A DNA stretch of 64,000 nucleotides, from the NCBI GenBank assembly GCA_021018815.1, contig JAITYX010000012.1, positions 6,435,001 to 6,499,000 on the forward strand, read 5' to 3'. Of the stretch, positions 33,351 to 45,098 are shown one piece after another (position 1 is the first letter of the stretch; each line of letters starts with the position of its first letter). A program made the position numbers and the translations under genes. The notes beneath the pieces were generated by a model. It ran no database searches, was not told where the DNA came from, and was given only the letters and a program-made list of their open reading frames with translations. This DNA comes from Talinum fruticosum (taxonomy: Eukaryota; Streptophyta; Magnoliopsida; Caryophyllales; Talinaceae).

Positions 33351-34646
33351 TTACAATACCTTGGATTTAACTTGTGCTTGTCCTTGGATATATTTTAAAG
33401 CCTCATGATCCGAATGCAATATGATTTTGTTAGCCACAAGATAATGACTCCAATGCTCCAAAGATGTCATAATGGCATAGAACTCTTTGTCATAGGTGGA
33501 ATATTTCCTCCTTGATTCACAAAGTTTCTCACTAAAGAAGGCAATGGGCTGCCCTTCTTGAGAGAGAATACCACCAATGCCTACACCCGAGGCATCACAT
33601 TCTACTTCAAAAATTTCGTTAAAACTTGGCAAGGCAAGGACCGACGATTGTGTGAGCTTGTGCTTGATAGTCTCAAAGGCTTCTTGGGCCTTAGTACTCC
33701 ACTTAAATGAACTCCCTTTTAGTACCTCGGTCATGGGGGCCGTGATAGTACTAAAATTTTTGATGAACCTTCGGTAAAATGATGCCAAGCCATGGAAACT
33801 TCTCACATCATGAATGCTCGTGGGAACCGGGCATGATTGAATGGCGCCCACTTTGCTTTCATCCACCTCAATTCCATTAGCCACGACAATATACCCGAGG
33901 AAGACCACTTCCAGGGTGAAGAATGTACATTTTTGAAGGTTACCATAGAGCTTTTCTTCTTCCAAAATTTTGAGTACTTGCGTGAGGTGACTTAAATGCT
34001 CTTCATTTTTGCTATATAGCAAAATGTCATCAAAGTACACAACCACAAACTTGCCAATGAGAGGCCGAAACACTTGATTTATGAGCCTCATGAAAGTGCT
34101 TGGCGCATTAGATAGGCCAAATGGCATTACTAGCCACTCATAAAGTCCACCCTTGGTATTGAAGGCGATCTTCCACTCATCCCCTTCTCGGATCCTAATT
34201 TGATAGTATCCACTTCTCAAATCTACTCTGGACAATATTTGTGAGCCATGTAGCTCATCAAGCATATCCTCAAGCCTTGGTATAGGATGCCTATACTTGA
34301 TTGTGATCCTGTTTATGTTACGACTATCCACACACATTCTCATGGATCCATCTTTCTTTGGCACTAAAAGAGTAGGTATCGCACATGGACTCCTACTTTC
34401 TCGCACAAGGCCTTTGGCCACCAACTCATCAATTTGTCTTTGGACTTCTTGAGCATCCTTGGGATTTATTCTATAAGTAGGCTTGTTGGGTAGTATGGCT
34501 CCCGAGATAAGGTCTACGTGGTGTTGGATGGTTCTTTGTGGGGAAGGCCAAGGGGAATTTCATTTAGGAAAACATGGGTAAATTTGGCTAAGAGTTCTTT
34601 GGCGAGGGAGAGAGACTTTGTGGGGAGCTCTCGGTTTCGGCTAGTG
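33351..34646 (-). pseudogene. Element G reverse transcriptase and RNase H
   Basis: One long open frame (33351-34424): [67 protein letters not shown], the active site [16 protein letters not shown] (about 34020-34060), then RNase H with [26 protein letters not shown] and [12 protein letters not shown]. Upstream residues ([11 protein letters not shown] and beyond, 34425-34560) lie in another frame. All RT and RNase H catalytic acids I can locate are intact, making this the best preserved coding stretch in the window. Confidence 0.92.
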
Positions 34647-35379
34647 TCAAAAGGATAAGATCTTGTGAGGACCGAAACTCATGTTGTTTTGCCTTGAGAA
34701 AATTTTCTCCATGAGCAAGCAAAAGGTCGGTTTAAGGAGAGGTATTTTGTGGTTTTGTTTTAGGGATTTGGCTAGGTGATAAGGGGCCAATGTTATCCTC
34801 TTCCCATCCTTGGTGAAAGTGTAAGTATTCATGAATCCGTCATGCATGACTTTCTTATCAAAAAGCCAAGGTCTCCCAAGCAACAAATGACAAGCATCCA
34901 TAGGAATAATGTCACACCATAATTCACCATGATAATTCTTGCCAATACTAAATGAAATGAGACATCTAGAATTTACTTGGAGACCTTTACCTTGATTTAA
35001 CCATTGGATGTTGTAAGGATGAGGATGGACCGAAGCATGAAGTCCAAGTTTATCCACCATGGTTGATGAGGCCACATTTGTGCAACTACAACCATCAATA
35101 ATGATAGAGCACGCCTTGTTAATCATGGTACCCCTTGTATGGAAGATATTATCTCGTTGCTCTTCCTTTGGATCCTTGAATTACTTGCAAGTCCGCTTCC
35201 TCGAACGCCTCCTCTACTTCATCATCTCCATGGAGGTTGAGAATAGGTTGAGTAGGAGTCGAATGACTCCTTAGTTGATCTCGCTTTGCTTGCACGGAAT
35301 GCCCAAGTTGTTTTCGAAGATATTCATTCTCTTTCATCAACGTTTCAATTCTTCCCTTCAAGGTTAGGCTAGCACCCAT
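34647..35379 (-). pseudogene. Element G gag remnant joined to protease
   Basis: Start MGASLTLKGRIETLMKEN at 35379, about 80 bp after the PBS, with a short coiled coil (ENEYLRKQLG). After about 76 codons and a stop the sequence is already at the protease: ACSIIIDGCSCTNVASS (about 35080-35110; active-site Asp present, Ser/Gly context changed to DGC), then MDACHLLLGRPWLFDKKV. The gag core (about 300 codons) and CCHC knuckle expected between them are missing. Protease reads open to 34647. Confidence 0.85.
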
Positions 35380-35458
35380 GGTTGGGATTTTGTGGGTTTC
35401 GGCTTTTTGTAGTTTTTGGGTTTAAGGAAACGAAAAATCCACCAAGGAATCGGAACTT

Positions 35459-35470
35459 GCCCCGATACCA
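35459..35470 (-). other. Element G primer binding site
   Basis: Minus strand TGGTATCGGGGC, four bases after the 5' LTR end; a tRNA-Met-like site with changes. Confidence 0.65.
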
Positions 35471-35474
35471 AAGT

Positions 35475-36585
35475 TGATGTATAGTGAAGGGGAAAATAAA
35501 AAGATGGATAAAACCGCAAGGGAATCTACCCGCAGATTGGTGGTTTGTAGGTACGATCTTGGGAGAACAGATAAATGAGGGGGAAAATGGTGAAGTTTTG
35601 AGCTGAAATGTGGTAGAGGACTTCTTAGATGGACCAAGAAGGACTGGTAAAAATTGGGGATTTTTTGAAGTCGAGATCACCTTGATCCGGAGGCTGAAAA
35701 TTAGAACTACTTGGACTGGCCGCCCGAATGAGACTCTCGTATGGATCAAAGGAGGGGTCGGAGAAGTTCTTAGATGGAGCTGGTTTTGGGGCGGATAACT
35801 AGACACATTGGAATGATGGTGGGCGAAATTTGGGGTGAAGTTGATGAGTGAGTCTGTGAGATATGAAATTCTAAAAATGAAGTAGCCGATAGGCTAAGTT
35901 CTTCCAGGATACAACAAACACCACCTTGTCAAACTTAGGGCACCTTTAATCTAACCAGATACAGACAAACACAACTAGCTAGATATGAGGACTCAAAAGA
36001 TCACCACCAAGTTGCCAAACTTGGATACAACATTTGAGGATTTTAAAAGGGGCCAAGCAATCTAGCTCAATGTTCATTCAATATTCATCAACGTTGTCCT
36101 TTACAAGCTTGGTTACAAGATATTTATAATGCTTCAAAATATAGCACTTGGCAAAGCTGAAAAACAAAACCTAAAATCCAAATAAGCTTTCCCCTTTTCC
36201 AAGCTAGAGGAGTATGTGTTGGATGATTTTCGGCTAAGCATTGTGGAGCTAGGGAACATGTGGACGACAAGAACTATTGATTTCCGGCCAAGCCTTTCTT
36301 TCCCCTTATGCAAGCTTCTTTCTTATTGGCCCAACAAACAATATTCCCTCCACTAATGGTAGTTCTCATAGGTGCTTCTAGAATGCTTCCTTATTGCTTG
36401 TATTTCCAGCCAAAGCTTCATGGTATGGAAATATGGACCGACTTGTATGAACTTCCCATTTTATTTATGTACTTTAAGACATAAAACGGTAGCGCTGTTT
36501 GGCGTAGCTTGTTCGGACCTCACTTTGCACCTTGGTGACTAAGAGACAAGGTTTAGGTGTCCAATTTGTTAGTAACTCTCCATCG
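35475..36585 (-). repeat. Element G 5' LTR (1111 bp)
   Basis: Starts on the minus strand at 36585 (CGATGGAGAG; the first base is changed from the expected T) and ends ...CTATACATCA at 35475. Pairs with 30868-31972. Confidence 0.92.
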
Positions 36586-36590
36586 GGAAA
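36586..36590. repeat. Target duplication of element G, right
   Basis: GGAAA, identical to 30863-30867. Confidence 0.92.
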
Positions 36591-36722
36591 GAATTTATCA
36601 TCCAACGTAAGGTGTTGGGTGACAAGGATTTTAGAGGGGTTAAAAGGACCCTCTTGGCTTTTGGTTCCGGGATTCTTAGTTGCAGAGCCTAGAAAATCTG
36701 GAGTAGAACCTCTTTTAGGCAT
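36591..36722 (-). pseudogene. Element A ORF2, N-terminal part
   Basis: ATG 36720-36722, MPKRGSTPDFLGSATKNPGT, matching the MPKRGSHPDFLGSSSKKPR start of E1. Interrupted after about 44 codons by the insertion of G and continued from 30862. Confidence 0.85.
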
Positions 36723-37281
36723 GGTTGAGAAGTTGTGAGAAGAAGATGAGCTAACTCGAAGAAGCATGAGAGAGAGTACTGAGAGTGCTTGAGAGCTTAG
36801 ATTGCAAGAATTACTATGCGAGAGTTTAGGTTAGTAGAGCGTAAAGTAGTGAAATGAAGGAAAAGGGATGTTATTTATAGCGAAAGAAATGTCCTTCGAT
36901 GATTCGTTCGACCCAAACCTCCAACGGTCGCCTTAGATCGGTGTGTCCGTACTTGCTCTCCAATGGTTAGAATTCCAGTGTCTTTCTCCCAACGACTAGT
37001 TCACTTATCAATGCGCGCGTAGAGAGAGAGAAAAGGAGAAATTTTAAAAGAAATTTATGAAATTCTCCACTAATCTAAAGATGATTTCAAATGTTTGAAG
37101 TCCATTTTTCTCAAAAGCCGAGTCCGACTCAGTAAAGTTTTTGAGTGACTTACAAAGTGCAAACAGATAATAAATCCTAGCTCAATATCACTAGGTCAAC
37201 TGAATTAATTGTTATTAAGACAAAGAAAAGAACATGTAACACATAATCATGTAAGATAATTTCACTTAGAAGCACACATAA
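36723..37281 (-). other. Element A pol-ORF2 spacer
   Basis: Same layout as in E1: a CT-repeat block (about 37021-37032), blocks related to the E1 GGTCTAAG and AACCGTT segments, then a TATA-like box and a CT-rich leader to the ORF2 ATG. Sequence is diverged from E1 but the order is kept. Confidence 0.7.
36871..36880 (-). promoter_or_regulatory. TATA-like box upstream of A's ORF2
   Basis: CTATAAATAA on the minus strand, about 150 bp before ATG 36722, followed by a pyrimidine-rich leader (ctctctctcatgcttcttcg). It occupies the position of CTATATATAG in E1. Confidence 0.55.
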
Positions 37282-38660
37282 TCATGCATTTATCATGCCA
37301 AGTTCATTCCTAATGAAACAAAACTGATCCTCACTAAGTGGCTTAGTAATGATATCAGCTAATTGAAATTTTGTAGGAATGAATTGAAGTTCAATATCAC
37401 CTTTCTCATAATGGTCTCTTAGAAAATGATACCCGACCTTGATATGCTTTGTCTTTGAGTGTTGAACTGGATTCTTAGTGATGTTGATTGCACTCGATTG
37501 TCACACTTGATTGGAATTTATTTGAATGAAAGTCCAAGGTCTTTCAAATGTTGCTTGATCCATAGAATTTGAGCACGGCATGCTCCAACCGCAATGTACT
37601 CAACTTTAGCAATTGATAGAGCAACCGAGTTACGCTTCTTTGAGTTCAAAGATATAAGGGATTGACCTAGAAACTGGCATGCTCCTGAGGTGCTCTTTCT
37701 GTCAACCTTATATCTAGCATAGTCAACATCCGAGTATCCAGTGAGAGTCGGTTCGAGTCTCTTGAGAACCATAGACCTAGATTCTACGTCCCTGCAAGAT
37801 ACTAAAAATTCTCTTCGCCGCAGTTAGATGTGATTCTTTTGGATTAGTTTGGAATCTTGCAAACAGACATACACTAAACATAATGTCCGGCCTACTAGAT
37901 GTGAGATATAACAGAGATCCAATCATACCTCGATAGAGTTTTTGGTCTACTTGCTTTACCTTTTTCAGTCCGAGTCCAGTTTTATGCTACTACTCATTAG
38001 TGTTGCTACTTGTTTTGGATCTTGAAGCTTGTACTTCTTCAGCAACTCCTTGGTACACTTAGATTGATGGACACAGATGCCATCTTTATCTTGTTTGATT
38101 TGTAGACCAAGAAAGAAATTGAGTTCTCCCATCATGCTCATTTGGAATTTCTGTCTCATTAACTCGAAAAATCTCAACAGAGATTTTCATTATTAACTCA
38201 AAAATTATATCATTAACATAAATCCGAACAATAAGAAAGTCTTTCCCCTTGGCTTTTATGAAAAGAGTTTTGTCAATCTGACCTCTTTTTAAATCATTTT
38301 CAACCAAGAAACTCGCTTAGTCTTTCGTATCAAGCTCCGGGAGCTTGTTTAAGACCATAAAGAGCCTTTTGCAACTTGAAAACATGATTTGGAAATTCTG
38401 AGTTTTTAAATGTAGGGGTTGCTTAACATAGACTTCCTCTTGAATGAAACCATTCGGAAAAGCACATTTGACATCCATTTTATACAATTTAATATTCATG
38501 GTTGATGCAAATGACAATAGGATTCTAATTGCTTCAATCCTAGCAACAGGTGCAATGGTTTCCCCACAATCAATTCCTTCGTCTTGATTGTAACCTTTAG
38601 CCACAAGTCTAGCCTTATTTCGACTACCAACCCATCCTCATCTAATTTGTTCTTGAAAAC
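37282..38660 (-). pseudogene. Element A reverse transcriptase and RNase H
   Basis: [22 protein letters not shown] (about 38580), MDVKCAFPNGFIQEEVYVKQ, then the active site reads RIYVNDIIF, so the first catalytic Asp of YVDD is Asn (codon 38212-38214). Next MSMMGELNFFLGLQIKQDKD and HQSKCTKELLKKYKLQ. RNase H (37518-37772): TGYSDVDYARYKVDRKSTS, SIAKVEYIAVGACRAQI. End ...ELGMINA, stop 37282-37284. Several frameshifts. The Asp to Asn change is a single C-to-T change on the plus strand and would by itself abolish polymerisation. Confidence 0.87.
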
Positions 38661-40130
38661 TCATTTGTTCCTATGATTGGGTGGTCGGAAGGTCATTTGG
38701 TCAAAGTCCATACTTGATTTCTTTCAAATTGATTATGTTCCTCTTGCATGACCTTTACCCATTCGAGGTTCATTTAGGGCCTCTAGTGCATTTATGGGTT
38801 CGAGTTAATGATATGAATGCAGTGAATGCACATAGATTTTGCAAAGAAGAGCGAGTTATTACCCCACTGTTGATGTCGGACAAGATGTTCTCGAATGGGT
38901 GGCTCACGGCATATTTGAATGCTCTACCTGTTCTCCGGTTCACCGGATTTGAGGGTTGAACTCGTTGATCTTCGGTGATCCGATCCGATTGAGCTTGCTC
39001 ATCTATTTGACCTTCAGCATTCTAAGCTGGCTCTTGGGCTGGTTCGATCCGAGTTATGATATTCTAAGTTGCCTCATTCTAAGCTGCTTTCTTTTGACTC
39101 TGTCCGAGCTCGGCTTCGATAAGATCATGTTCATCTCGATTGAGTTTCAGATCCGAGAATGTTGATTCACTTGGTTTCTCTGATCAAACTCATCAAACAC
39201 AACATGGATGCTTTCTTCCACTTTGTTAGTTCTTTTATTGAAAATGCGATATGCTTTACTATGAGATGAAGAACCCAGAAAGATACCTTCATCTCGACCG
39301 AGCATCAAACTTGGTAAGGTGATCCTTACCATTATTGTGAACATAGCACTTACATCCGAAGGGTTTGAAGTATGAGATGTTTGGTTTATTTCCCTTGTAG
39401 AGTTCATATGGAGTTTTCCTCAAAATGGGTCCGATGAGGCGTCCGTTCGGTGTGTAGTTTGTTGTGTTGATCGCCTCGGCCCAGAAATAGTAAGGCGGAT
39501 GGTGTTCAATCATCATTGTCCTTCCTATTTCTTCAAGAGTTTTGTTCTTTCTCTCCACTACCCCATTCTGTTGAGGAGTTCTAGGTGCTGAGAAGTTATG
39601 GAAGATGCCATTCTTGTCGCAGAACTCTGCAAATTCCGAGTAATCGAACTCTCTTCCATGGTCGGTTCGAATTCTTCTAATTTGAGTCCGAGACTCTACT
39701 TGAATTTTTCTACGAGCTTGCTAAACTCTTTAAAGGCTTCATTTTTGTGCTTAAGAAAACACACCCAGGTAAATCGTGAGTAGTCATCAACAACCACAAG
39801 TACATAAGATTTACCTCCGAGACTCTTTACGAGGATTTCACCACACAAATCTATATGTAACATTTCAAGCACTTTGGATGTGGAAATAGTTTTGAGAGAT
39901 TTGAAAGATGATCCGACTGTTTCCCTTTTGTGCATGCTTCACGATTTTATCTTTCTTAAAGGCACGATTAGGTAAACATCTAACTAAACCATGAGATGCA
40001 AAAATTTTTGATTGCATGCATACTTACATGACCTAGTCTACGATGCTATGTCCAAGAATCATCATGCAGAGATGCTTTTAAACAGGATAAATTCCGACTT
40101 GGATCGAAAGAGGAATAGTGTAGGCATTAC
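38661..40130 (-). pseudogene. Element A integrase
   Basis: Core readable: LEMLHIDLCGEILVKSLGGK (first Asp, about 39870), VVVDDYSRFTWVCFLKHKNE, RTDHGREF (second Asp, about 39655), VERKNKTLEEIGRTMM (Glu, about 39550), then YFWAEAINTTNYTPNGRLIG and KPNISYFKPFGCKCYVHNNG (about 39360). A charged C-terminal tail runs to about 38900. The catalytic triad is present but the frames are broken. Confidence 0.85.
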
Positions 40131-40469
40131 CTAATCTCTTAGTCTCTTTTGTGGTTGCATAAAAATATAGCAATTTGTCCGAGTGAACCTTACCTCTTGA
40201 CCTTTGTCACACAGTTGAGAGATGCTAAGTAGATTGTATTTTAATCCCTTGACAAGATAGACTAGGCCGACCAGGTTGTCTCCTTTCCTAATCTTGCCTA
40301 TTCTAACTATCTTGCCCTTAATGTTATCTCCAAAAGTGACTTTGCCTCCTTTGTAATCTTCTAACCCAAAGAAGAGTCTTAAATCTCCTGACATGTGGCG
40401 TAAGCATCCACTATCTAGGTACCAATGACCTTTTGTCCTTTTACGAGTTACCTGCAAGTCGAAACACAC
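40131..40469 (-). pseudogene. Element A protease
   Basis: Single open stretch with RTKGHWYLDSGCLRHMSGD (active-site Asp-Ser-Gly intact), KGGKVTFGDNIKGKIVRIGK, and KGLKYNLLSISQLCDKGQEV. This is the best preserved copia protease in the window. Confidence 0.85.
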
Positions 40470-41884
40470 TAACCTAGATTTGAATTACTTTGGGTTTGGT
40501 ATGATCTTTATAGTTGTGGAAACCTTCTTGAAAAGATCTGAGTAGGAATTTGATTTCTCCTCTTTGTTAAAACCAAGTCCTTCCTTTCTGAAGGAGACAC
40601 ATTGAGAGCCTAAAAACATGTCAAGGTCTTTCGACCTTGAGTAAATTTCAAAACGAGCTCTTAAGACTCATTGAGCTTTTGTTTCAGATGCTCATTGTCT
40701 CTTACGAGTGTCTCGGACTCAGTCTCATTAGCTTGAGTACTAGTCTTGAGTTCTCTTAGAGTAAGTCTCGGTTTTTCTAATTCATTTTTCAAACCAATGC
40801 TCTCGGAGGTGAGAGATTCAAGTTGTTTTTGAATTGAGAAGAATCGGAATTGGACTTTCTTCCAAAGTGTAAATGTATTTAGCTAAATCAACTTTGGAGA
40901 ACTTAAGAAAGTATTCTATTACCTCCTGACGATTTGTCTCCTCGATTGTCCGAGTTGTCGGAGTCCGACTCGGATTCAACTTCGAGTCCGATAGTGCCAT
41001 CGGACACTTTGAGTCGTCCGAGTCTTCATCTTCTTCAGATGAATCTTCATCACTCCATGTGGCCATCATAGCCTTCTTCTTCTTTCTGTCTTTCTCTTTG
41101 GACAGACTTTGAGTATGTGATCTTTGCTGCCGCATTCAAAGCAGCCGAGTTCTTAGTTAAAGATAACTTTGAAGGGGAGGAGTGTTTACCTTTTTATCCT
41201 TCTCATCTTTCTTGTAGAACTCTTCTCTTGGCCTTTTCTCCCATTTCTTATGCTTCGTCATTCTTTTGATGCCTCGAGCAATGAGTGCCATGGGATCTTC
41301 TTCGAATACGAGGAGCTCGGATTTTCTCCTCTCGCTTTACGAGGCCTTCGACGCAATGTTCCTTTTGGTGTTGACCTCGGCATCCTCTTCTTCCGAGATA
41401 GATTTCATGGGTAAGTGGCTTCCCAATCAGTTTGTCCGGCTTTAGTTGAGAGAGGTTCCGAGCTTTCTCGATGGTCTGTCACCTTGGGACCCCATCTTCT
41501 CTTGGGTAGACTTCTTAGAATTTTTATGCACATTACTTCATGCGAAATCTTTCTACCCGGAGATTTGGGATTGTTTGTAATCTCGGTGAAGCGTATAAAC
41601 ATCCGAGTGATGTTTTCCTCTAGCTTCATCTTGAACAACTCATATTTATGAAGATATTAACTTATCTTCGCTTGTCTTACTTGGCTTGTTCCTTCATATG
41701 TGTTGACAAGAGTGTCCCACACATCTTTAGCCGTGTCACGGTCGACACTCTGTTGTATTCTTACGAGCTGATGGCGCACATCGGAATGTTCATTGCTTTA
41801 AAGTTCTTTCTAAACTTTTACGCCTCTTCGATGGTGTACTCGAACTTTGCTTTAGGCATAGGTCTTGTGTCTTCCATCTTCATT
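40470..41884 (-). pseudogene. Element A gag, C-terminal part, and linker
   Basis: Gag core RMFIRFTEITNNPKSPGRKI (about 41560-41610), LRSLPKRRWGPKV, then an acidic stretch (WSDEDSSEEDEDSDDSKCPM, about 41040) next to a zinc knuckle at 41098-41143 that keeps all ligands (CFEC...H....C, CX2CX4HX4C). The linker toward protease includes GLGFNKEE (about 40570). The N-terminal part lies beyond the CACTA insertion, at 46529-46684. Confidence 0.82.
41882..41884. repeat. Target duplication of the CACTA element, left
   Basis: ATT, paired with ATT at 46526-46528. Removing the element gives cttcattggaatgtaattgcc, which matches intact gag in E1 (cttcatgggaatatgg). Confidence 0.88.
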
Positions 41885-42118
41885 CACTACTAGAAAAAGG
41901 TTTGTAACGACCACGTATTAACGACCATATATAAAATTTATCGTTAAATAATAATAATAACGACGAAAGTGCATTTTCGTCGATCCGATTTTCTTGGAAA
42001 AATTATCACTAGATGATGATTTACAAAAATCGTCGTTATTGATATTTAAAATATGGTCGTTATTATAAATAGGAGGGAAAATAAAAATTAAATAAAACAT
42101 TTTACTTATATTCCCCCT

Positions 42119-42510
42119 ATGTCAAAATTACTGCACGAAATATCAAACCACAACTGCTGCTACTTCTTTCTTCGCTTGCCTCTACTTCTAGAATCGCCAT
42201 TGACGCCTTGCTCTCAATCGCACTACTCTCAGCCTCTCGTACTACTCACGATCTCGGTCTCTCTCCGACACTTGATCGCCGGTCACCGACCACGGACTGC
42301 CTCGCCCTCCGCCCTCTTCTCTCGCTCGTTCTTACCCTCTCGCATCTGCTACTATCACGGTCGATCCGAAATCACCGACCATGAACCGCCTCGCCCTCCG
42401 CCCTCCTCATTCACACAGTCTCTCCGACGATCAATTGTCGGCCGCCGATAGCCTTGCCATTGCCAAACCCCGCGCTGCCTAATTTTGCGGTTGATTTCCG
42501 AGTAAGAGGG
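42119..42510 (+). other. GC-rich exon-like segment in the CACTA element, possible captured gene piece
   Basis: A 392-bp island of higher GC in AT-rich DNA. It has an open frame 42119-42451 rich in Ser, Arg, Leu and Pro, then ccgcgctgcctaattttgcg and ...tttccgag|taagagg, which looks like a plant 5' UTR or first exon with a GT splice donor. Inside it a block is duplicated (caccgaccacggactgcctc at about 42283 and caccgaccatgaaccgcctc at about 42373). CACTA elements often carry gene fragments. I cannot name a source gene. Confidence 0.4.
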
Positions 42511-44917
42511 TTTCTGTTCTCCAAATTATCCCCTAATTTTTCTACTTTGATTTTTAGTCTTTATTCTTTTACATGTTGTGCGATTGTGTGTCCACGATTT
42601 TGAATTTTGTTGGTTGAAATTGGAGGTTCAAAATTGCTTATGACTCGCTGAATTTATGTTCTAACCAAGAGAGATAGAGTTCGAGGTTATAATGGTTCAC
42701 ATCTCGTCGGCTACTATATTGATTGTTGCAGTCTGTTCAATTCAACATTTTAGCTTTCCTTGGCATTGTATAGGAAGTTCTATGGCATGTTGGTTTGTTA
42801 AATCTATGCCTATCCTTCGCTAACATGTTTTTACTAGAATTGCTTGGTTTCAATGTTTACTTGACCAAGTCCGGCTCTTCAGGGCAATCAAATTCTCCCC
42901 AGGAACTAAAATAAGAAAATCACGGGGGTTAGTATAACGGGGAGACAACTTGTAATGGCATCTACACTACTCCATGGGTTTGCAGGTAAAATAACAGCAC
43001 ATGACAATGTATCGCTGCCTATGTCTAGATTTCCCAACCTTGATAGGATCCATATTTGGTTGTCTTATTCTATTCAAGCAACGTCTTGAGTGGAGTTACA
43101 ATTAATAAAGAATAGAAAATCAACAAACTGCTTGGCCTAATTTCGAAACTCAAGCCATGTTTTGAAGTTGAAGGTGTTTGGCCTGATTAGATAACTATGA
43201 GGACCAATCAGCAAGTGCATTTTGAGCAAGCAAACTGAAAGCATTGAGTACACTCTTCGAACCTCAGAAAAGGGCCAATGCCTAGCCTAGACAAAAGTTA
43301 CTAACAATTAGCTAGTTGTTTTGGTTTCTCGAATCTGCATCACTTTATGGATTCAAAATGACGTCATTATTCACTTAGAGCAGGGTATACCATGGTTGTA
43401 TGTAGAATTTTTCTTAACTATTTTGAAGTATATATGTGTTATCTATGTGAATGTTTAAGATTAATAATGTTAGCCCAAACAAAATTGAGAAGTATTTTGG
43501 TTGGCTTTTCCCAACCGAGTGCCAACTGATCTCCATTTATATTACAAGAGTTACAATCCAAGTACAACTATGTCACAAATGGATAAATATTTTACACATA
43601 AAGATAAATAACAATAGTTACATATTTATCTTGAAGTATAAAAACAATGGATTGAAGCTCTTTTTCTATTTTTTTTTATGATATAAAGAGAAATTTCATT
43701 AATAACTTTTTCTGTTTTTATCAAAGAATTGATTGAAGTTGGATGCTTAAAGTTTCAAGGTGTTGCATCTTGTGTAATTTGTCTTAGTCGAATTCTTTTC
43801 CTAGCTTTTTGATAAGATTGAAGGTGGTTAGCACATATTGCTATTTTGGGTTAGGTGGTTAGCGGATAACCCCTTAAAGATCTTAACTTTGATATAAAAA
43901 AAAATCTTAACCACTTTTTTTCATCCTATTTTCTCTCAACTTACCTATTATCTAGGGCTAATCAAATGGGATCATCTACCAGTATAAATGGATGCTTCCA
44001 ACATTGTGCTGCTAGATCACTCCATCTATTATTTGTTGAGTGATCCAAAATTTGTAGATCCTGTCACCTCTCCGTGATTGCAAACAGTGGGGAAGCATCT
44101 AATATATCGGGGAGGGCATTCCCCGGAGTCTATTGATTTCTTGACTTTGTTTCTTGTGGTTTGGCATCTTGTTCTTATTAAATTTTTTCTAACAGGTTCA
44201 AGTAGGAAAGGCCAATGTAGGGAAGGTTTGAAATTTGAACTGAGGTAAGTACCATTGCAATACTTTACCGACACCCATATTGAGCATATGACATAATATG
44301 TGCATGACGGTGTTCGAGCTATTAATGAATGAATGGAGTCTTATTAGTGTTTATTTTTATGTATGTCTAAGAGGAACGAGGTCAAGAATCTGAGAATAGT
44401 TTTAAGTGTTTAACATGTGCATCCGAAACTCTTAACTTAAATACAAGAAGCGCCCTTCGAGTATTTGATTGATGGATCTATTATCTCTCGGTAAACCACC
44501 AGCTATCTGTGTAATGGTTTCCTCCTTTTAAGTTTCTCATCGTTCGTACTCTAACTTTGACTATAATATAATTGTGTTAGTAGGCCTCGTAATTTAATGG
44601 TCATTGGGGTAAGATCAATCTCTGCTCACGTCAAGCTTGATCGAGAAGACTCGGAGTTGAATCTGGTTCAATTTGTGCAATTCTTACTTTGGGTAAGATT
44701 TGTATATGTTTTCCACTTATCCAACAAGTCAAAAGAATGCAACTATTCATGGACATAAATTGCGGGTTATTTCGGTTCCGGATCATTCACATCCACGTGA
44801 GTTTAGCTATAAGAACCAATCAGCGAGTGCATTTTGAGCAAGTATTGAAGTTTCCAAGATCCGTTTATAAGATATGGGTCTAACAGATGAACAGGACTAA
44901 GATATGGGTCTAACAGA
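42511..44917. other. AT-rich interior of the CACTA element
   Basis: No recognisable coding sequence. One short repeat was noticed: accaatcagcaagtgcattt (43203-43222) recurs as accaatcagcgagtgcattt (44815-44834). gatatgggtctaacaga is directly duplicated at 44871-44887 and 44901-44917. Confidence 0.5.
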
Positions 44918-45098
44918 GTAACTCAGCGAGTTGCTATCTGCAGCAGAAGGTCTGCTGCAGCTAACAGCTAGACTATCTGCGGTAGAGAAGGTCGTTGCAG
45001 CCAACAACAACTATCTGCAGCAGACCATCTGCTGCGGATAGCAGCTATCTTGTTAGGCTGCGGCAGCCTTCTGCTGCACATAGCTACTGCTGAGTTAC
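44918..45098. mobile_element. Foldback (MITE-like) element, 181 bp
   Basis: An imperfect palindrome. The left arm GTAACTCAGCGAGTTGCTAT CTGCAGCAGAAG pairs with the reverse complement of the right arm, GTAACTCAGCAGTAGCTAT GTGCAGCAGAAG. The arms continue with more CTGCTGCAG-type inverted motifs toward the centre. It lies within the CACTA element; no clear target duplication. Confidence 0.6.

Larger units (their letters stand above)
30868..36585 (-). mobile_element. Element G: gypsy retrotransposon inside A's ORF2
   Basis: 5.7 kb, minus strand: 5' LTR 35475-36585, PBS 35459-35470, a shortened gag joined to protease, RT, RNase H, integrase, PPT and 3' LTR 30868-31972. GGAAA target duplication. 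Pol is largely readable with a few frameshifts. The gag core and zinc knuckle are absent, so it would need gag from another element. The two LTRs differ at many positions by eye, so insertion is not recent. Confidence 0.93.
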
